DNA from: Caballeronia sp. M1242
GTDB taxonomy: Bacteria > Pseudomonadota > Gammaproteobacteria > Burkholderiales > Burkholderiaceae
Reading direction: 5' to 3'
Assembly: GCF_017220215.1 (NCBI RefSeq)
Contig: NZ_CP071129.1
Span: 1,798,001-1,862,000 of the forward strand
Length of the DNA: 64,000 bases
The notes beneath the pieces were generated by a model that searched no databases, was not told where the DNA came from, and was given only the letters and a program-made list of their open reading frames with translations. A program made the translations under genes and the position numbers. Below are positions 46,170-55,805 of the stretch, piece by piece (the stretch's first letter is position 1; each line of letters opens with the position of its first letter).

Positions 46170-46185
46170 TGGAAAGCATTTTCCA
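46170..46185. promoter_or_regulatory. IolR-type operator palindrome
   Basis: TGGAAA (46170-46175) and TTTCCA (46180-46185) form a perfect palindrome around GCAT. It contains GGAA-N6-TTCC, which I recall as the RpiR-type IolR recognition motif in alpha- and beta-proteobacteria. It lies in the 228 bp divergent region, able to control both the regulator unit and the transporter-iol unit. Confidence 0.7.
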
Positions 46186-46209
46186 TTTGTCGCACCGTTG
46201 AAATATCTA

Positions 46210-46238
46210 TTGCAGACCGCCGAAAACTGACCTACTCT
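46210..46238 (+). promoter_or_regulatory. Promoter of the inositol transporter-iolCDEB operon
   Basis: A -35 TTGCAG (46210-46215) and a -10 TACTCT (46233-46238) are separated by exactly 17 bp, 25 bp downstream of the IolR palindrome. The predicted leader before the binding-protein ATG at 46327 is about 80 nt. Confidence 0.6.
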
Positions 46239-46326
46239 TGCTCGTGAGCTCGGTGAGAGCGGCTCCTCGCCCTCGAACGGCTCGCCAAAAGATCACACCA
46301 GACAACAACCGAGATAGGTGGAGACA

Positions 46327-47379
46327 ATGACCCTTTGCAACGGTCGGGCCGCGCTGCGCGCGCTGGCGGCTGCTGCTGCGCTGTGCAGCGCCGCGTTGTT
46401 CACGACGTCCCCCGCTCACGCGGCGCCGGACGCCAGATTCGTGCTCATCAGCCACGCGCCGGACTCGGACTCGTGGTGGAACACCATCAAGAACGCGATC
46501 AAACAGGCGGACGAAGACTTCAACGTCCAGACCGACTATCGCAATCCGCCCAACGGGGACATCGCCGACATGGCGCGTCTCATCGAACAGGCCGCCGCGC
46601 GCAATTACGACGGCGTCATCACGACGATCGCGGACTTCGACGTGCTGAAGAGCGCGCTCAACAAGGTGACGGCCAAGAAGATCCCGCTCGTCACCATCAA
46701 CTCGGGCACCGAGGAACAAAGCGCGCAACTCGGCGCGATCATGCACATCGGTCAGCCGGAATACGTGGCGGGCAAAGCGGCGGGCGAGAAGGCGAAGGCG
46801 GCCGGCGTGAAGTCGTTTCTGTGCGTGAACCATATCGCGACGAACACGGTGTCGTTCGACCGTTGCCGCGGTTTCGCCGATGCCATCGGTGTGGACTACA
46901 AGGCGTCCACGGTCGATTCGGGACAGGACCCGACCGAGATCCAGTCGAAGGTCTCGGCGTTCCTGCGCAATCATCCGGACACGCAGGCGATTCTCACGCT
47001 CGGACCGACGCCCGCTTCCGCGACGCTCAAGGCCGTGACGCAAATGGGCCTGCAAAACAAGGTCTATTTCGTGACCTTCGACTTCTCCGACGACATCGCG
47101 AAGGCGATCAAGGACGGCACGATCAAGTTCGCCATCGACCAGCAACCGTACTTGCAGGGCTACATTCCGGTCGCGGTGCTCGCCATCGTGAAGAAGGAAC
47201 ACACCACCGATCCGGCGAAGATCCGTCAGCTTCTCGAAGCGAACCCGAAGTTCAAGGCGCGCCTCGAAACCTACGGCTTGCAGCCGTCGTACGGGCCGAA
47301 GAACATTCGCTCGGGCCCGGGCTTCATCACTAAAGACAATCTCGACAAGGTCGTGAAGTACGCCGGGCAGTATCGCTGA
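46327..47379 (+). CDS. Sugar/inositol ABC transporter substrate-binding protein
   Basis: This 350-residue periplasmic protein has a signal peptide cleaved after SPAHA (about residue 34) and a Peripla_BP_4 fold (LISHAPDSDSWWNTIKNAIKQ, GVITTIADFDVLKSALNK). It is the first gene of the plus-strand inositol operon, so inositol is the likely ligand. The ATG with AGGTGGAG upstream was preferred over a GTG nine bases earlier. A hairpin follows the stop. Confidence 0.9.
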   Translation: MTLCNGRAALRALAAAAALCSAALFTTSPAHAAPDARFVLISHAPDSDSWWNTIKNAIKQADEDFNVQTDYRNPPNGDIADMARLIEQAAARNYDGVITTIADFDVLKSALNKVTAKKIPLVTINSGTEEQSAQLGAIMHIGQPEYVAGKAAGEKAKAAGVKSFLCVNHIATNTVSFDRCRGFADAIGVDYKASTVDSGQDPTEIQSKVSAFLRNHPDTQAILTLGPTPASATLKAVTQMGLQNKVYFVTFDFSDDIAKAIKDGTIKFAIDQQPYLQGYIPVAVLAIVKKEHTTDPAKIRQLLEANPKFKARLETYGLQPSYGPKNIRSGPGFITKDNLDKVVKYAGQYR

Positions 47380-47399
47380 AGCACGGCTGACCTTTTTCG

Positions 47400-47429
47400 G
47401 GCGGCGCGTTACGCGAGCCGCCTGCTTTT
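47400..47429 (+). terminator. Intra-operonic hairpin after the binding-protein gene
   Basis: GGCGGC-GCG pairs with CGC-GA-GCCGCC (47400-47422) and is followed by TGCTTTTC. It lies 20 bp after the binding-protein stop and 98 bp before the permease. Such hairpins commonly give partial termination or protect the 3' end, making binding protein more abundant than membrane subunits. Confidence 0.6.
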
Positions 47430-47519
47430 CTCCAACACGACATGCTGCTGCGTCCGTTCGCGGACGCGGCAGGACCGCACGCATCCGTACCGCATTAGTG
47501 ATCGTTTCAAGGAGCCATC

Positions 47520-48689
47520 ATGGGCGTAGCCGGCAAGCACTATCCTCCACACGCGAATCCTCAGCACGACAGCGCCGACGCTGCGACCGACAAGGACAGG
47601 CCATCGGACGAGCGGATGCGCCGGCAGTCGTGGTTCGGGCATCTGCTCAACCGTCCGGAATTCGCCGCGATATCGGGCACGGTGCTGGTATTCATCGTGT
47701 TTGGTTTGGGCGCGGGTTCGTCGGGCATGTTCAACCTCGACGGCGTGATGAACTGGTCGCAAGTGGCCGCCTACCTCGGGCTGCTCGCGGTCGGCGCGTG
47801 CCTTTTGATGATCGCGGGCGAATTCGACTTGTCCATCGGCTCGATGATCGGCTTCGCCGGCATGATGGTCGCGCTGCCCTCGGTCTATTTTCACTGGCCG
47901 ATTTCCGTCTCGATTCTCTTCGCATTCGCTGCGTCCATGCTGCTCGGCGCGCTCAACGGCTATCTCGTGATGCGCACGCGCCTGCCGTCATTCATCGTCA
48001 CGCTCGCGTTTCTGTTCATTCTGCGCGGCCTGACGCTCGCCCTCTCGATCATGTTCGCGGACCGCACGATCATCTCCGGCGTCGGCGATCTCGCGCAGAA
48101 AGACTGGGTCGCCGATACGCTCTTTCATGGCGTAGCGCTGCACGGCTTCTTCACGTGGCTCGCGCATCTGGGCATCGGCAAGTTGCTCGATAGCGGCGAA
48201 CCGCTCGTGCCCGGCATCCCGAAGGTCATCATCTGGTGGCTCGTGCTCGCGGCGATCGGCGCGTTCGTGCTCGCAAAAACGCGCTATGGCAACTGGATTC
48301 TCGCGGTCGGCGGCGATGCGAACGCCGCGAAGAACGTCGGCGTACCGGTCAAGCGCGTGAAGATTTCGCTCTTCGTGCTGACTGCGTTCTGCTCGTGCCT
48401 CTTCGCCGTGCTGCAAGTGTGCGATATCGGCTCGGCGGCGGCGGATCGCGGCTTGCAGAAGGAATTCGAAGCGATCATCGCGGCGGTCATCGGAGGCACG
48501 TTGCTCACGGGCGGATACGGCTCGGTCGTCGGCGCATGCTTCGGAGCACTAATCTTCGGCGTCGTGCAGATCGGCATCACCTACACGAACGTCAGCTCCG
48601 ACTGGTTCCGCGTGTTTCTCGGCGTGATGCTGCTGATCGCCGTGCTCTTCAATCACTACGTGCGCCGCCGCGTGTCGCAGGCGCAATGA
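47520..48689 (+). CDS. Sugar/inositol ABC transporter permease
   Basis: This 389-residue RbsC/BPD_transp_2 permease has a hydrophilic N-terminal tail of about 45 residues and about ten membrane helices, with [16 protein letters not shown] and the late signature [23 protein letters not shown]. It forms the membrane channel with the ATPase encoded next. The gene overlaps or abuts the ATPase start depending on which ATG is used. Confidence 0.9.
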   Translation: MGVAGKHYPPHANPQHDSADAATDKDRPSDERMRRQSWFGHLLNRPEFAAISGTVLVFIVFGLGAGSSGMFNLDGVMNWSQVAAYLGLLAVGACLLMIAGEFDLSIGSMIGFAGMMVALPSVYFHWPISVSILFAFAASMLLGALNGYLVMRTRLPSFIVTLAFLFILRGLTLALSIMFADRTIISGVGDLAQKDWVADTLFHGVALHGFFTWLAHLGIGKLLDSGEPLVPGIPKVIIWWLVLAAIGAFVLAKTRYGNWILAVGGDANAAKNVGVPVKRVKISLFVLTAFCSCLFAVLQVCDIGSAAADRGLQKEFEAIIAAVIGGTLLTGGYGSVVGACFGALIFGVVQIGITYTNVSSDWFRVFLGVMLLIAVLFNHYVRRRVSQAQ

Positions 48690-48700
48690 GGACGACCGCC

Positions 48701-49489
48701 ATGAACGACGACAACATTCTCGCGCTGGAAAACGTCAGCAAGTTCTTCGGCAAGGTGATCGCGCTCAACGGCGTCACGTTGCGGCTCAAACGCGGCGAAG
48801 TGCACTGTCTGCTCGGCGATAACGGCGCGGGCAAGTCCACGCTCATCAAGACGCTGGCAGGCGTGCACGCGCCTTCTGCTGGCCAGTATCTGGTCGATGG
48901 CAAGCCCGTGCATTTTCAATCGCCGAAGGAAGCGCTCGACCTCGGCATCGCGACGGTGTATCAGGACCTCGCGCTCGTGCCGCTGCTGTCGGTCGCGCGC
49001 AACTTTTTCATGGGCCGCGAGCCGCAGAAAAAGCGCTTCGGTCTTTTCAGCGTGATGGACCTCGATCTCGCCGCCGAAACGTCGCGCGCCAAGCTCGCGG
49101 AAATGGGCATCAACGTGCGCGATGCGCATCAGCCGATCGGCACCATGTCCGGCGGCGAGAAGCAATGTCTCGCGATTGCGCGCGCCATTCACTTCGGCGC
49201 GCGCGTGCTGATTCTGGACGAACCGACTGCCGCGCTCGGCGTGAAGCAGAGCTTCAATGTGCTCAAGCTCATTCACAAGGCGCGCGCGAAAGGCATCTCC
49301 GTGATCTTCATCACGCATAACGTGCACCACGCGTATCCGATCGGCGATTCCTTCACGCTGCTCAACCGCGGCCGTTCGATGGGCACCTTCACGAAGGACA
49401 CCATCACGAAGAACGAAGTGCTCGACATGATGGCGGGCGGCGCGGAAATGCAGAAGATGATCGGCGAGCTCGAAGGCGCGACCATCTGA
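48701..49489 (+). CDS. Sugar/inositol ABC transporter ATP-binding protein, single domain
   Basis: This 262-residue ATPase has Walker [10 protein letters not shown], signature MSGGEKQ, Walker [13 protein letters not shown] and H-loop ITHNVHH. Many sugar (RbsA-type) ATPases have two fused domains; this one has one and probably works as a homodimer. An ATG at 48686 overlapping the permease stop would add five residues and couple translation; 48701 has an AGGA upstream. Confidence 0.9.
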   Translation: MNDDNILALENVSKFFGKVIALNGVTLRLKRGEVHCLLGDNGAGKSTLIKTLAGVHAPSAGQYLVDGKPVHFQSPKEALDLGIATVYQDLALVPLLSVARNFFMGREPQKKRFGLFSVMDLDLAAETSRAKLAEMGINVRDAHQPIGTMSGGEKQCLAIARAIHFGARVLILDEPTAALGVKQSFNVLKLIHKARAKGISVIFITHNVHHAYPIGDSFTLLNRGRSMGTFTKDTITKNEVLDMMAGGAEMQKMIGELEGATI

Positions 49490-49506
49490 TACCAGGGACA
49501 TCATTC

Positions 49507-51513
49507 ATGCCTGCACAAAACACTTCCCGTTTCGCGCCGGATCGCACGCGCGATATCGTGTGCCTCGGGCGTCTCGCCGTCGATCTGTATGCGCAGCAAG
49601 TCGGCGCGCGGCTCGAAGACGTATCGACGTTTGCGAAGTATCTGGGCGGATCGTCGGCGAATATCGCGTTCGGCTGCGCGCGGCTCGGGCTCAAGTCGTC
49701 GATGCTCGCGCGCGTCGGCAATGACCACATGGGGCGCTTTCTCACCGAAACGCTCGCGCGCGAAGGCTGCGATATCAGTCACGTTCGAACCGATCCCGAG
49801 CGGCTGACCGCGCTCGTGCTGCTCGGCATAGAAGATCGCGATACGTTCCCGCTCGTCTTCTATCGCGAGAACTGCGCGGACATGGCCGTCGACGAAAGCG
49901 ATTTCGACGAAGCGTATATCGCGTCATCGAAGGCGCTGCTGATCACGGGCACGCACTTCTCGACGGAGCACGTGAACCACACGAGCCGCCGCGCGCTCGA
50001 ATATGCGCGACGCAATCAGGTCCGCACGATACTCGACATCGACTATCGGCCGGTGTTGTGGGGTCTCACGGGCAAGGCCGATGGCGAGACGCGCTTTGTC
50101 GCGAACGAAGGCGTGACCGCGCATTTGCAGCGTATTTTGCCGCTGATGGATCTCGTGATCGGCACCGAAGAAGAGTTCCGTATCGCGGGCGGCAAGGATC
50201 GTCTCATCGATGCGCTCACGATGGTGCGTACCGTCACGAGCGCGACGCTCGTGGTGAAGCGCGGGCCGCTCGGATGCTCGATCATCGAAGGCGCGGTGCC
50301 CGCTTCCATCGACGATGCGCCGATACACGGCGGCGTCGAAGTGGAAGTGCTGAACGTGCTCGGCGCAGGCGATGCGTTCGCCTCCGGCTTCCTCTCCGGC
50401 TGGCTGCGCGACGCGCCGCTCGAAGCCTGCGCGAGCGCGGCGAATGCCTGCGGCGCGCTCGTCGTGTCGCGACACGGCTGCGCGCCTGCGATGCCGACGC
50501 CCGCCGAACTCGACTATTTCCTCGCCGCCGCGAAGCAAGACCCGGCACGCATGCGCCGCCCCGACCGCGATGCGACGCTCGCGCGGCTGCATCGCGTGAG
50601 CCCTGCGCGCAAGGCATGGGACGAAGTGCTGGGCTTCGCGTTCGATCACCGCAACCAGTTCTTCGAACTCGCGCAGCAAACGGGCGCTAGCGAAGCGCGC
50701 ATAGCGGCGCTCAAGGGCTTGTTCGTCGAAGCGGTCGCGCAGACGGAAAAGGACTTGCAACTCGAAGGACGTATCGGCGTGTTGATCGATGACCGCTACG
50801 GACAGGATGCGCTCAACGCGGCAACGGGGCGCGGCTGGTGGATCGGCCGGCCGGTGGAGTTGCCCGGCTCGATGCCGCTCGTCTTCGATCATGGGCGATC
50901 GGTCGGCACGACGCTCGTCGAATGGCCGCGCGAGCATGTGGTGAAGTGCCTCGTTCACTATCACCCGGATCATCCACATGACGTGCGGCTCGAACAGGAA
51001 GCGCAGTTGCGCGCGCTTTACGATGCAGTGCAGGCAAGCGGCCACGAACTGCTGCTCGAAGTGATCGTGCCGAAGAACGGACCGCCCGTTGCGGACGACA
51101 CCGTGTATCGGGCGCTGAAGCGCCTCTATAACCTTCAGTTATACCCCGAGTGGTGGAAGCTCGAACCGATGAGCGCGGCGCAATGGCAAGCCGTCGATGG
51201 CTTGATCGCCGAGCGCGATCCGTATTGCCGTGGCGTCGTGCTGCTGGGATTGTCCGCGGGCGTCGATCAGTTGCGCGATGGCTTCAATCAAGCGGCATCG
51301 TCGAAGACATGCAAAGGCTTTACTGTAGGCCGCACCATCTTTCACGAGCCGAGCCACGCCTGGCTTGCGGGCGAAATAAGCGACGACGAACTCATCGCCC
51401 GCGTGCGCCGCACGTTCGAGACCTTGATCGCGGCATGGCGCGACGCGCGCGCATCGCAAGATACGACCGCCGATATCAAGACCCTTCACGCAACCCAGGA
51501 GCAAGCCGCATGA
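49507..51513 (+). CDS. iolC: Bifunctional 5-dehydro-2-deoxygluconokinase / DUF2090 aldolase
   Basis: This 668-residue fusion begins with a PfkB kinase (about 1-330: GGSSANIAFGCARLG, VLGAGDAFASGFLSGWL with the catalytic GAGD) that phosphorylates 5-dehydro-2-deoxygluconate. The second half (about 345-650) is DUF2090, an aldolase-like domain thought to act on the phosphorylated product as IolJ does. One polypeptide thus covers two consecutive steps. Its stop overlaps the iolD start. Confidence 0.93.
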   Translation: MPAQNTSRFAPDRTRDIVCLGRLAVDLYAQQVGARLEDVSTFAKYLGGSSANIAFGCARLGLKSSMLARVGNDHMGRFLTETLAREGCDISHVRTDPERLTALVLLGIEDRDTFPLVFYRENCADMAVDESDFDEAYIASSKALLITGTHFSTEHVNHTSRRALEYARRNQVRTILDIDYRPVLWGLTGKADGETRFVANEGVTAHLQRILPLMDLVIGTEEEFRIAGGKDRLIDALTMVRTVTSATLVVKRGPLGCSIIEGAVPASIDDAPIHGGVEVEVLNVLGAGDAFASGFLSGWLRDAPLEACASAANACGALVVSRHGCAPAMPTPAELDYFLAAAKQDPARMRRPDRDATLARLHRVSPARKAWDEVLGFAFDHRNQFFELAQQTGASEARIAALKGLFVEAVAQTEKDLQLEGRIGVLIDDRYGQDALNAATGRGWWIGRPVELPGSMPLVFDHGRSVGTTLVEWPREHVVKCLVHYHPDHPHDVRLEQEAQLRALYDAVQASGHELLLEVIVPKNGPPVADDTVYRALKRLYNLQLYPEWWKLEPMSAAQWQAVDGLIAERDPYCRGVVLLGLSAGVDQLRDGFNQAASSKTCKGFTVGRTIFHEPSHAWLAGEISDDELIARVRRTFETLIAAWRDARASQDTTADIKTLHATQEQAA

Positions 51514-53378
51514 ACGCAGTGGCTTCCACCATCAGACTGACCGCCGCGCAGGCGCTCGTGCGCTATCTCGCGGCACTGCGCACTGAACACGGCGAGCCGC
51601 TGTTCGGCGGCGTATTCGCGATCTTCGGGCACGGCAATGTCGCGGGCATGGGCGAGGCGCTCTATCGGCATCGCGAGGAACTGCCGACGTACCGCGCGCA
51701 TAACGAACAAGCGATGGCGCATAGCGCGATTGCCTTCGCCAAGGCGCACATGCGACGCCGCATGATGGCGGTGACGACATCCATCGGCCCGGGCGCGACG
51801 AATCTCGTCACAGCGGCCGCGCTCGCGCATGTCAACCGCTTGCCGGTGCTGCTTTTGCCCGGCGATATCTTCGTCTCGCGCGCGCCTGATCCCGTGTTGC
51901 AGCAAGTCGAAGATGCGCATGATGGAGGCGCATCGGCCAACGATGCGCTCAAGGCCGTGTCGCGTTACTTCGATCGCATCGTGCATCCCGCGCAGTTGTT
52001 GAGCGCATTGCCGCGCGCCATTCGCGTGTTGACCGACGCCGCGCAATGCGGACCTGTGACGCTCGCGCTGCCGCAAGACGTGCAGGCGATGGCGTACGAC
52101 TACCCTGCTTCGTTCTTCGAGCCGCGTGCAGTCGAGTTTCATGCGCCGGCTTCATCGTCGCGCGAGATTGAGCGTGCCGCTGCGTTGCTGCGTGAATCAC
52201 GCGAGCCGATGATCGTGTCGGGCGGCGGCGTGCTATATGGTCTCGCCACCGAGGCGCTGCGCGACTTCGCGCACAAGCACGGCATTCCGGTCGCGGAAAC
52301 GCAGGCCGGCAAGGGCGCGCTCGCATGGGACGACGCGTTGAACGTGGGCGGCATCGGCGTAACGGGATCGTCGTCCGCGAACGAACTGGCGCATGCGAGC
52401 GATTGCGTGCTTGCCGTCGGCACGCGCTTGCAGGACTTCACGACCGGATCGAACACGCTCTTCACAGCGGCCAAGCTCCTCGCCATCAACGCCAATCCGT
52501 TCGATGCGCTGAAGCAGAACGCCGTGGCTGTCGAAGCGGATGCACGTCTCGCGCTCGAAGCGCTATCGCAGGCGCTCGGCGACTGGCGTGCCGCGCCCGA
52601 ATGGACCACGCGTGCGCAGCGTCTTGCGAACGACTGGCGCGAGACCGTCGCGCACGTGACGAACACGCCGCCGCCGGACGGCCGCCTGCCGCGCGAAGCG
52701 GAGGTGATCGGCGCGGTGCAACGCTCGCACGATGCGTCGCCGGCTGACGATATCGTCGTCTGCGCCGCGGGCACGCTGCCCGCCGACTTGCAGAAGCTAT
52801 GGCGCACGGGCGCGCCGGGCGGCTATCACGTCGAATACGGCTATTCGTGCATGGGCTATGAAATCGCGGGCGGCCTCGGCGTGAAGCTCGCGCGGCCCGA
52901 ACGCGAAGTGATCGTGATCGTCGGCGACGGCAGTTATCTGATGATGAATAGCGAGCTGGCTACATCGGTGATGCTCGGCGCGAAGCTCATCGTCGTATTG
53001 CTCGACAATCGCGGCTATGGCTGCATCAACCGCTTGCAGCAGGCGTGCGGCGGCGCGCCGTTCAACAATCTGCTCGACGATTGCAAGCAAGGCGAAGCGG
53101 GCGCGCCGCATATCGACTTCGCCATGCACGCGCGTTCGATGGGCGCGCTCGCGGAACACGTCGCCAACGTCAATGAATTGCAGGACGCGATGAAGCGCGC
53201 GCGGGCTGCGGACCGCAGCTATCTGATCTCCATCGACACCGATCCCGCCCGCACTACCGAAGAAGGCGGATGGTGGTGGGAAGTGGCGGTGCCCGAAGTC
53301 TCGGATCGCGATGCGGTCATGTCCGCGCGCGCGAAGTATGAACAGGCGCTGAAGGCTCGCGCGGGCAACATCGACTAA
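51510..53378 (+). CDS. iolD: 3D-trihydroxycyclohexane-1,2-dione acylhydrolase
   Basis: This 622-residue ThDP-dependent enzyme opens the cyclohexane ring in inositol breakdown. It shows a pyrimidine-domain glutamate in YRAHNEQAMAHSAIAFAK, the TSIGPGATNLVTAAA segment and a C-terminal ThDP/Mg site VGDGSYLMMNSEL. It sits between iolC, with which it overlaps, and iolE. The start overlapping the iolC TGA fits the family N-terminus. Confidence 0.95.
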   Translation: MNAVASTIRLTAAQALVRYLAALRTEHGEPLFGGVFAIFGHGNVAGMGEALYRHREELPTYRAHNEQAMAHSAIAFAKAHMRRRMMAVTTSIGPGATNLVTAAALAHVNRLPVLLLPGDIFVSRAPDPVLQQVEDAHDGGASANDALKAVSRYFDRIVHPAQLLSALPRAIRVLTDAAQCGPVTLALPQDVQAMAYDYPASFFEPRAVEFHAPASSSREIERAAALLRESREPMIVSGGGVLYGLATEALRDFAHKHGIPVAETQAGKGALAWDDALNVGGIGVTGSSSANELAHASDCVLAVGTRLQDFTTGSNTLFTAAKLLAINANPFDALKQNAVAVEADARLALEALSQALGDWRAAPEWTTRAQRLANDWRETVAHVTNTPPPDGRLPREAEVIGAVQRSHDASPADDIVVCAAGTLPADLQKLWRTGAPGGYHVEYGYSCMGYEIAGGLGVKLARPEREVIVIVGDGSYLMMNSELATSVMLGAKLIVVLLDNRGYGCINRLQQACGGAPFNNLLDDCKQGEAGAPHIDFAMHARSMGALAEHVANVNELQDAMKRARAADRSYLISIDTDPARTTEEGGWWWEVAVPEVSDRDAVMSARAKYEQALKARAGNID

Positions 53379-53399
53379 GCATCAAAAGGACACGACACC

Positions 53400-54302
53400 A
53401 TGCCCCTGAATGTCCGCATCGGCATCAATCCCTTGTCATGGATGAACGACGACTTGCCTTCGCTCGGCGGCGAGACGCCGCTTTCCGTGGCGCTGACCGA
53501 AGGCAAGCGCATCGGCTATGAAGGCTTCGAGCTCGGCAACAAGTTCCCGCGCGAACCGCAGGCGTTGAAGGCGCTGCTCGCGCAATACGATCTCGCGCTC
53601 GTCTCCGGCTGGTATTCCGGCCAGCTCGCGCGACGCAGCGCGGAAGAAGAGATCGAAGCGGTAGGCCCGCACCTCGACCTGCTTGCGCAAAACGGCGCGA
53701 CCGTCATGGTCTATGGCGAAGTCGCGGATTCGATTCAGGGCGCGCCGCGTCCGTTGTATCAGCGTCCGCGCTTCTTCTCGGATACGCAATGGTCCCAATA
53801 CGCCGAGCGGCTGAACCGCTTCGCCGAGTACACGCTTTCTAAGGGCGTGCGCGTCGCCTATCATCATCACATGGGCGCGTATGTCGAAACCCCGGCGGAC
53901 GTGGACCGTTTGATGGCGCTGACGAGCGATGACGTCGGCCTGCTCTTCGATGCCGGCCATATCACGTTCGCCGGCGGCGATGCGTTGAGCGTGCTGCAAA
54001 AGCACATCGCGCGCGTGTGCCATGTGCATTGCAAGGATGTGCGCACCGATATCGTGAAGCTCGCGCGCAACCGCAACTGGAGCTTTCTCGATGCGGTCAT
54101 CAACGGCGCGTTCACGGTGCCGGGCGACGGCGCGGTGGATTATCACGGCATCGTCGCGTGTCTTGCTGAGCATGACTATCGCGGATGGCTCGTGGTCGAA
54201 GCGGAACAAGACCCTGTGATTGCGCCGAGCTATGCGTATGCCGACAAGGGCTATCGCACGCTGCGCGCGCTCGTCGATGCAACGTACAAGGAGGCGGCAT
54301 GA
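53400..54302 (+). CDS. iolE: myo-Inosose-2 dehydratase
   Basis: This 300-residue TIM-barrel enzyme of the xylose isomerase-like family dehydrates scyllo-inosose to the diketone used by IolD. Its segments include the N-terminal IGINPLSWMNDDLPSLGG and the metal-ligand segments AYHHHMGAYVETP, LLFDAGHITFAGGD, HCKDVR and VVEAEQDP. It overlaps iolB by four bases (ATGA). Confidence 0.95.
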   Translation: MPLNVRIGINPLSWMNDDLPSLGGETPLSVALTEGKRIGYEGFELGNKFPREPQALKALLAQYDLALVSGWYSGQLARRSAEEEIEAVGPHLDLLAQNGATVMVYGEVADSIQGAPRPLYQRPRFFSDTQWSQYAERLNRFAEYTLSKGVRVAYHHHMGAYVETPADVDRLMALTSDDVGLLFDAGHITFAGGDALSVLQKHIARVCHVHCKDVRTDIVKLARNRNWSFLDAVINGAFTVPGDGAVDYHGIVACLAEHDYRGWLVVEAEQDPVIAPSYAYADKGYRTLRALVDATYKEAA

Positions 54303-55105
54303 GCCTGCTAGTGAAAGCATCGCGCGAAGGCCAGACCATCGCGCGCGTTACACCGGATTCCGCGGGCTGGAAGCATGTGGGCTTCGCCGCGTATCGCATG
54401 GATGCGGACGATGTCGTGCATGTGTACGACGCGGATCGCGAAAGCTGCATCGTCGTGCTGACCGGGACGGTGAGCATCGAAGCCGGCGACGAGCATTGGC
54501 AGTCGATCGGCTCGCGCGACAGCGTGTTCGAAGACGCCGCGCCGTATGCGGTCTATGTTCCGCCGAAGCTCGCCGCCATCGTGCGCGCCGAGCGCGAAAC
54601 GGAGCTTGCGGTGGCGAGCGCGCCTGCAACGGGACGCTATCCGCCGCGCCTCATCGAGCCATCGCAGATGAAACGCTCGACGCGCGGCAAGCACGCGAAT
54701 ACGCGCTACGTCTGCGATATTCTCCCGCAAACCGAAACCGCCGAGTCGCTGCTCGTGGTGGAAGTGAGAACGCCCGGCGGACATGCATCGAGTTATCCTC
54801 CGCACAAGCATGATCAGGACAACGTACCAACTGAAAGCGCGCTCGAAGAGACGTATTATCACCGCTTGAACCCGCCGCAAGGCTTTGCGTTCCAGCGCGT
54901 CTATACCGACGAGCGCGATCTCGACGAAACCATGGCCGTGGAAGATCGCGATGTCGTGATGGTGCCGCGCGGCTATCACCCGGTCGTCGTGCCTTATGGC
55001 TATGACAATTACTATCTCAACGTGATGGCGGGCGACAAGCGGACGTGGCACTTCAAGAACGATCCGAAGCACGAATGGATCGTGGAGCGCGACAGCAAAG
55101 GCTGA
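54299..55105 (+). CDS. iolB: 5-deoxy-glucuronate isomerase
   Basis: This 268-residue bicupin enzyme isomerises 5-deoxy-glucuronate to 5-dehydro-2-deoxygluconate, the substrate of IolC. The metal-binding cupin motif is SSYPPHKHDQDN followed by EETYYHRLNP, with GYHPVVVPYGYDNYYLNVMAG near the end. It is the last plus-strand iol gene. iolA (methylmalonate-semialdehyde dehydrogenase) is not in the window. Confidence 0.95.
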   Translation: MSLLVKASREGQTIARVTPDSAGWKHVGFAAYRMDADDVVHVYDADRESCIVVLTGTVSIEAGDEHWQSIGSRDSVFEDAAPYAVYVPPKLAAIVRAERETELAVASAPATGRYPPRLIEPSQMKRSTRGKHANTRYVCDILPQTETAESLLVVEVRTPGGHASSYPPHKHDQDNVPTESALEETYYHRLNPPQGFAFQRVYTDERDLDETMAVEDRDVVMVPRGYHPVVVPYGYDNYYLNVMAGDKRTWHFKNDPKHEWIVERDSKG

Positions 55106-55106
55106 T

Positions 55107-55805
55107 TCACCCTACCGACAACCACTCGCGCATTACGTCGTCGCGCTGCTCCAGTTGCGCGAGCGAACCGTCGAAGCGCACCGCGCCGTGTCCCATCACT
55201 GCGACGCGCGCATCGAGCATGCGCGCGATCGCGAGCCGCTCTTCGATCAGCAGTATCGCCACGCCGCGTTCGCGCAGCGTCGAGAGGCACGCGGCCACTT
55301 GCGCGATCACTTGCGGCGCGAGCCCTTCGCCGGGCTCGTCGATGACGATGAGCGATGGATCGCCCATCAGCGTGCGCGCGAGCGAGAGCATCTGTTGCTC
55401 GCCGCCGGATAGCGCGCCGGCCTTCACCGACGCACGCTCACGCAACGCGGGAAAGAGCGCGTACGCATCGTCGAAGGCGAAGCGCGTGCCTTTACGTTCG
55501 CCGAGCGCGAGGTTCTCGCGCACGCTCAGGGAGGGAAATACATCGCGCGTCTCCGGCACATAGCCGATGCCCAGCCGCGCGATGCGAAACGCACGCTGTC
55601 CGACGAGTTGCACGTCGCGATAACGCATATCGCCCGCGCATCGCACGAGGCCCATGATCGCTTTCGCGAGCGTCGATCGGCCCGAACCATTGCGGCCGAC
55701 AAGCGCGACAGCCTCGCCTTCTGCAACCGACAAGTTCACGCCGTGCAGCACTTGCGCCGCGCCGTACCACGCACGCAAGTCCTCGATGCGCAGCGCCGCG
55801 CTCAT
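55107..55805 (-). CDS. livF: LivF-type ABC transporter ATP-binding protein
   Basis: This 232-residue ATPase belongs to a branched-chain amino acid-type (HAAT) transporter. Walker A reads GRNGSGRST, with arginine (codon CGA) in place of the catalytic-site lysine. The signature LSGGEQQMLSLAR, Walker B LIVIDEPGEGLAP and H-loop region are otherwise normal. I recall arginine in some LivF homologues, so it need not be inactive. Last gene of the unit, converging with iolB. Confidence 0.88.
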   Translation of the reverse strand: MSAALRIEDLRAWYGAAQVLHGVNLSVAEGEAVALVGRNGSGRSTLAKAIMGLVRCAGDMRYRDVQLVGQRAFRIARLGIGYVPETRDVFPSLSVRENLALGERKGTRFAFDDAYALFPALRERASVKAGALSGGEQQMLSLARTLMGDPSLIVIDEPGEGLAPQVIAQVAACLSTLRERGVAILLIEERLAIARMLDARVAVMGHGAVRFDGSLAQLEQRDDVMREWLSVG

